Part shown: positions 29,701 through 31,388 of the stretch, in pieces
Layout: the number at the start of each line of letters is the position of its first letter
Position numbering within the stretch: position 1 is the stretch's first letter
Source: an uncultured Collinsella sp.
GTDB taxonomy: Bacteria; Actinomycetota; Coriobacteriia; Coriobacteriales; Coriobacteriaceae
DNA length: 31,388 nucleotides
Assembly (NCBI GenBank): GCA_958352845.1
Contig: CATWQC010000022.1
Span: 1-31,388 of the forward strand
Reading direction: 5' to 3'
The notes under the pieces: model-generated
The model's database searches: none
What the model saw: the letters and a program-made list of their open reading frames with translations, nothing else
What the model was told of the DNA's origin: nothing
Made by a program: the position numbers and the translations under genes

Positions 29701-31179
29701 ATGGCACTGGGATCTCTCGTAAAGACCCTGCAGAACATCATGCGCAAAGACGCCGGCATCAATGGCGATGCGCAGCGCATTGAGCAGATGACTTGGCTTT
29801 TCTTCCTCAAGATTTACGATGCCAAGGAGCAGGAGTGGGAGTTTCACGATGACTCCTATCAGTCCATCATCCCCGAGCGCCTGCGCTGGTATAGCTGGGC
29901 GCACGATGCGAAAGACGGCAAGGCGCTTACTGGCGATGAGCTTCTCGACTTTGTAAACAATGATCTATTCAAGACTCTTGAGAGTCTTGAGCTTGCACCT
30001 GATGCGCCTTTGCGACACGTCGTCGTCAAGGCTGCTTTTACTGACGCCAACAACTACATGAAGGATGGGATTCTACTTCGTCAAGTCATCAACGAGATTG
30101 ACGAGTCGGTTGATTTTACCGAGTACAAAGAGCGCCACGCCTTCGGTGAAATTTACGAGACCATCCTGAAAGACTTACAGTCCGCGGGTAATGCCGGCGA
30201 GTTTTACACGCCCCGAGCGGTGACTGACTTTATGGCCCAGGCACTTGCGCCCAAGCTCGGCGAGACTGTGGCTGACTTCGCGTGTGGCACGGGCGGCTTT
30301 TTGACGAGCGCCCTCAAGATTCTCGACTCCCAGGTTCAGACTCCAGCCGATCGTGAACTCTATGCAAGATCGGTCTACGGCATCGAGAAGAAGCAGCTCC
30401 CTTACCTGCTGTGCGTGACCAACATGCTGTTGCACGATATCGATAATCCTGAAGTCTTTCACGATAACTCTCTCGAGAAGGATGTTCGCGAGTGGAAGCA
30501 CAAGCCTGACGGCCAGTTTGACGTCGTACTTATGAACCCGCCCTATGGCGGGTCCGAGAGTGCATCGGTGCAAAACAACTTCCCTGTTGCACTCCGTAGC
30601 TCCGAGACCGCAGATCTATTCCTTGGACTCATTCTTTATCGTCTTAAGCGAGGCGGCCGCGCTGCTGTTATCATTCCGGATGGTTTTCTCTTTGGCCAGG
30701 ATAGTGCAAAGACGGAGATCAAGCGTCGCCTGCTTGAGGACATGAACTTGCATACTGTCTTGCGCCTTCCACAGAGTGTTTTCGCTCCGTACACGAGCAT
30801 CACTACTAACGTTCTGTTCTTCGATAATACGGGGGCCTCTGAGGGCGTTTGGTTCTATCGCATGGACATGCCCGAGGGGTATAAACACTTCTCTAAGACC
30901 AAGCCCATTAGGATCGAACATTTTGCACCTGTAAAGGAATGGTGGGAGAACCGTCGGGATATCGAGGAAGACGGCAATCCCAAGGCCAAGTACTATACGG
31001 TTGACGAGTTGCGAGACGGCGGTTTTAACTTTGACGTGTGCGGCTATCCTCACGAGGAAGAGGAGATCTTACCGCCTGACGAACTGATCAGGAACTACAA
31101 AGAAGAGCGCGCTAAGCTCGATACCGAGATTGACCAGAAGCTTGCTCGTATTTGCGAGATTCTTGGGATTGAGGCGTAG
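29701..31179 (+). CDS. hsdM: type I restriction-modification, M (DNA adenine methyltransferase) subunit
   Basis: A 492-residue N6-adenine methyltransferase. The N-terminal helical domain (QRIEQMTWLFFLKIYDAKEQ, about 24-43) is HsdM_N. SAGNAGEFYTPRAVTDFMAQ (about 161-180) precedes the SAM-binding motif FACGTGGFL (about 194-202). The catalytic NPPYGG lies near 279-284. IIPDGFLFGQDSAKTEIKRR (about 323-342) follows. It starts 19 nt after hsdR with a weak AAAGG, and its stop directly abuts the hsdS ATG (TAG-ATG), so M and S are co-translated. It methylates host DNA and forms M2S and R2M2S complexes. Confidence 0.94.
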   Translation: MALGSLVKTLQNIMRKDAGINGDAQRIEQMTWLFFLKIYDAKEQEWEFHDDSYQSIIPERLRWYSWAHDAKDGKALTGDELLDFVNNDLFKTLESLELAPDAPLRHVVVKAAFTDANNYMKDGILLRQVINEIDESVDFTEYKERHAFGEIYETILKDLQSAGNAGEFYTPRAVTDFMAQALAPKLGETVADFACGTGGFLTSALKILDSQVQTPADRELYARSVYGIEKKQLPYLLCVTNMLLHDIDNPEVFHDNSLEKDVREWKHKPDGQFDVVLMNPPYGGSESASVQNNFPVALRSSETADLFLGLILYRLKRGGRAAVIIPDGFLFGQDSAKTEIKRRLLEDMNLHTVLRLPQSVFAPYTSITTNVLFFDNTGASEGVWFYRMDMPEGYKHFSKTKPIRIEHFAPVKEWWENRRDIEEDGNPKAKYYTVDELRDGGFNFDVCGYPHEEEEILPPDELIRNYKEERAKLDTEIDQKLARICEILGIEA

Positions 31180-31388
31180 ATGAAGGCAAAAGACCTGAAG
31201 AACTCAATCCTGCAAATGGCGATTGAGGGAAAGCTCGTTCCACAAGACCCGAGTGATGAGCCTGCAAGCGTCCTGCTTGAGCGTATTCGTGAAGAGAAGC
31301 ATAAGCTTATTGCTGAGGGTAAGGCTAAATTCCCGAAGGGCGGGGAGAGCATTATCTATATCGGTTCCGATGGCTCCCCCTATGAGAA
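31180..31388 (+). CDS. hsdS: type I restriction-modification, S (specificity) subunit, 5' part only
   Basis: Partial gene, cut by the end of the window after 69 codons. It begins MKAKDLKNSILQMAIEGKLV, the usual start of HsdS proteins of this type, and continues with a charged helix (LLERIREEKHKLIAEGK, about 31-47). The DNA target-recognition domains are not included, so the recognition sequence cannot be judged. Confidence 0.85.
   Translation, partial: MKAKDLKNSILQMAIEGKLVPQDPSDEPASVLLERIREEKHKLIAEGKAKFPKGGESIIYIGSDGSPYE

Noticed and set aside
1..31388. tRNA or rRNA genes
   Set aside because: No cloverleaf or T-loop consensus and no rRNA-like sequence was seen on either strand by eye; a tRNA scan would be needed to be certain.

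Overview
The window reads as chromosome of a high-GC gut Actinomycetota of the class Coriobacteriia, most likely Collinsella or a close relative. This is inferred from gene content, codon use, and the many palindromic intergenic elements carrying GGGGACAG/GGGACGG-type cores. I could not confirm it by search.

Layout. (1) 208-4835: a mannose/fructose/sorbose-family PTS operon in the order IIB-IIC-IID-IIA, followed by a GH172 (DUF2961) glycosidase and a ROK-family fructokinase. It looks like an uptake and breakdown route for a fructose-containing oligosaccharide or anhydride. (2) 4836-5792: a gene-poor stretch with a strong two-way terminator, a DegV remnant and clustered palindromes. (3) 5793-7622: a Gfo/Idh/MocA oxidoreductase with its DeoR-type regulator. 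(4) 7623-11146: a repeat-rich gap, then a leftward pair, a U32 protein and an RluA-type pseudouridine synthase, both plausibly RNA-modification enzymes. (5) 11526-11903: ridA, flanked by large inverted repeats. (6) 12144-22527: a purine / selenium-dependent molybdenum hydroxylase cluster. A divergent YheO/DauR-like regulator faces a xanthine/uracil permease, ssnA, ygfK, a polyferredoxin and an XdhD-like fused molybdenum hydroxylase. A Fur-like box lies inside the candidate promoter of this operon. (7) 22528-27160: an accessory zone with a DUF234-type ATPase, tandem 61-62 bp palindromic repeats on both sides of it, gene remnants, two copies of a candidate type I toxin-antitoxin cassette (one intact, one decayed), a SIMPL-domain protein and a DnaQ-like exonuclease lacking a catalytic Asp. 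(8) 27351-end: a type I restriction-modification operon, hsdR-hsdM-hsdS, with hsdS cut by the window edge.

How parts work together. The PTS would deliver a phosphorylated sugar, GH172 would split it, and the kinase would trap free fructose. In the purine operon the permease brings in the base, the molybdenum hydroxylase oxidises it, and electrons probably pass through the polyferredoxin to YgfK. No FAD subunit (YgfM/XdhB) is present here.

Most novel candidate. The cassette at 25946-26192 has a 41-residue single-helix basic peptide read leftward. A near-perfect Shine-Dalgarno is masked by an upstream CCTCC. An opposing short RNA has its own promoter (17-nt spacer) and terminator and overlaps the 3' end of the peptide gene. 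These are the hallmarks of a type I toxin-antitoxin system. A second copy 1.1 kb away keeps the RNA promoter but has lost the toxin start.
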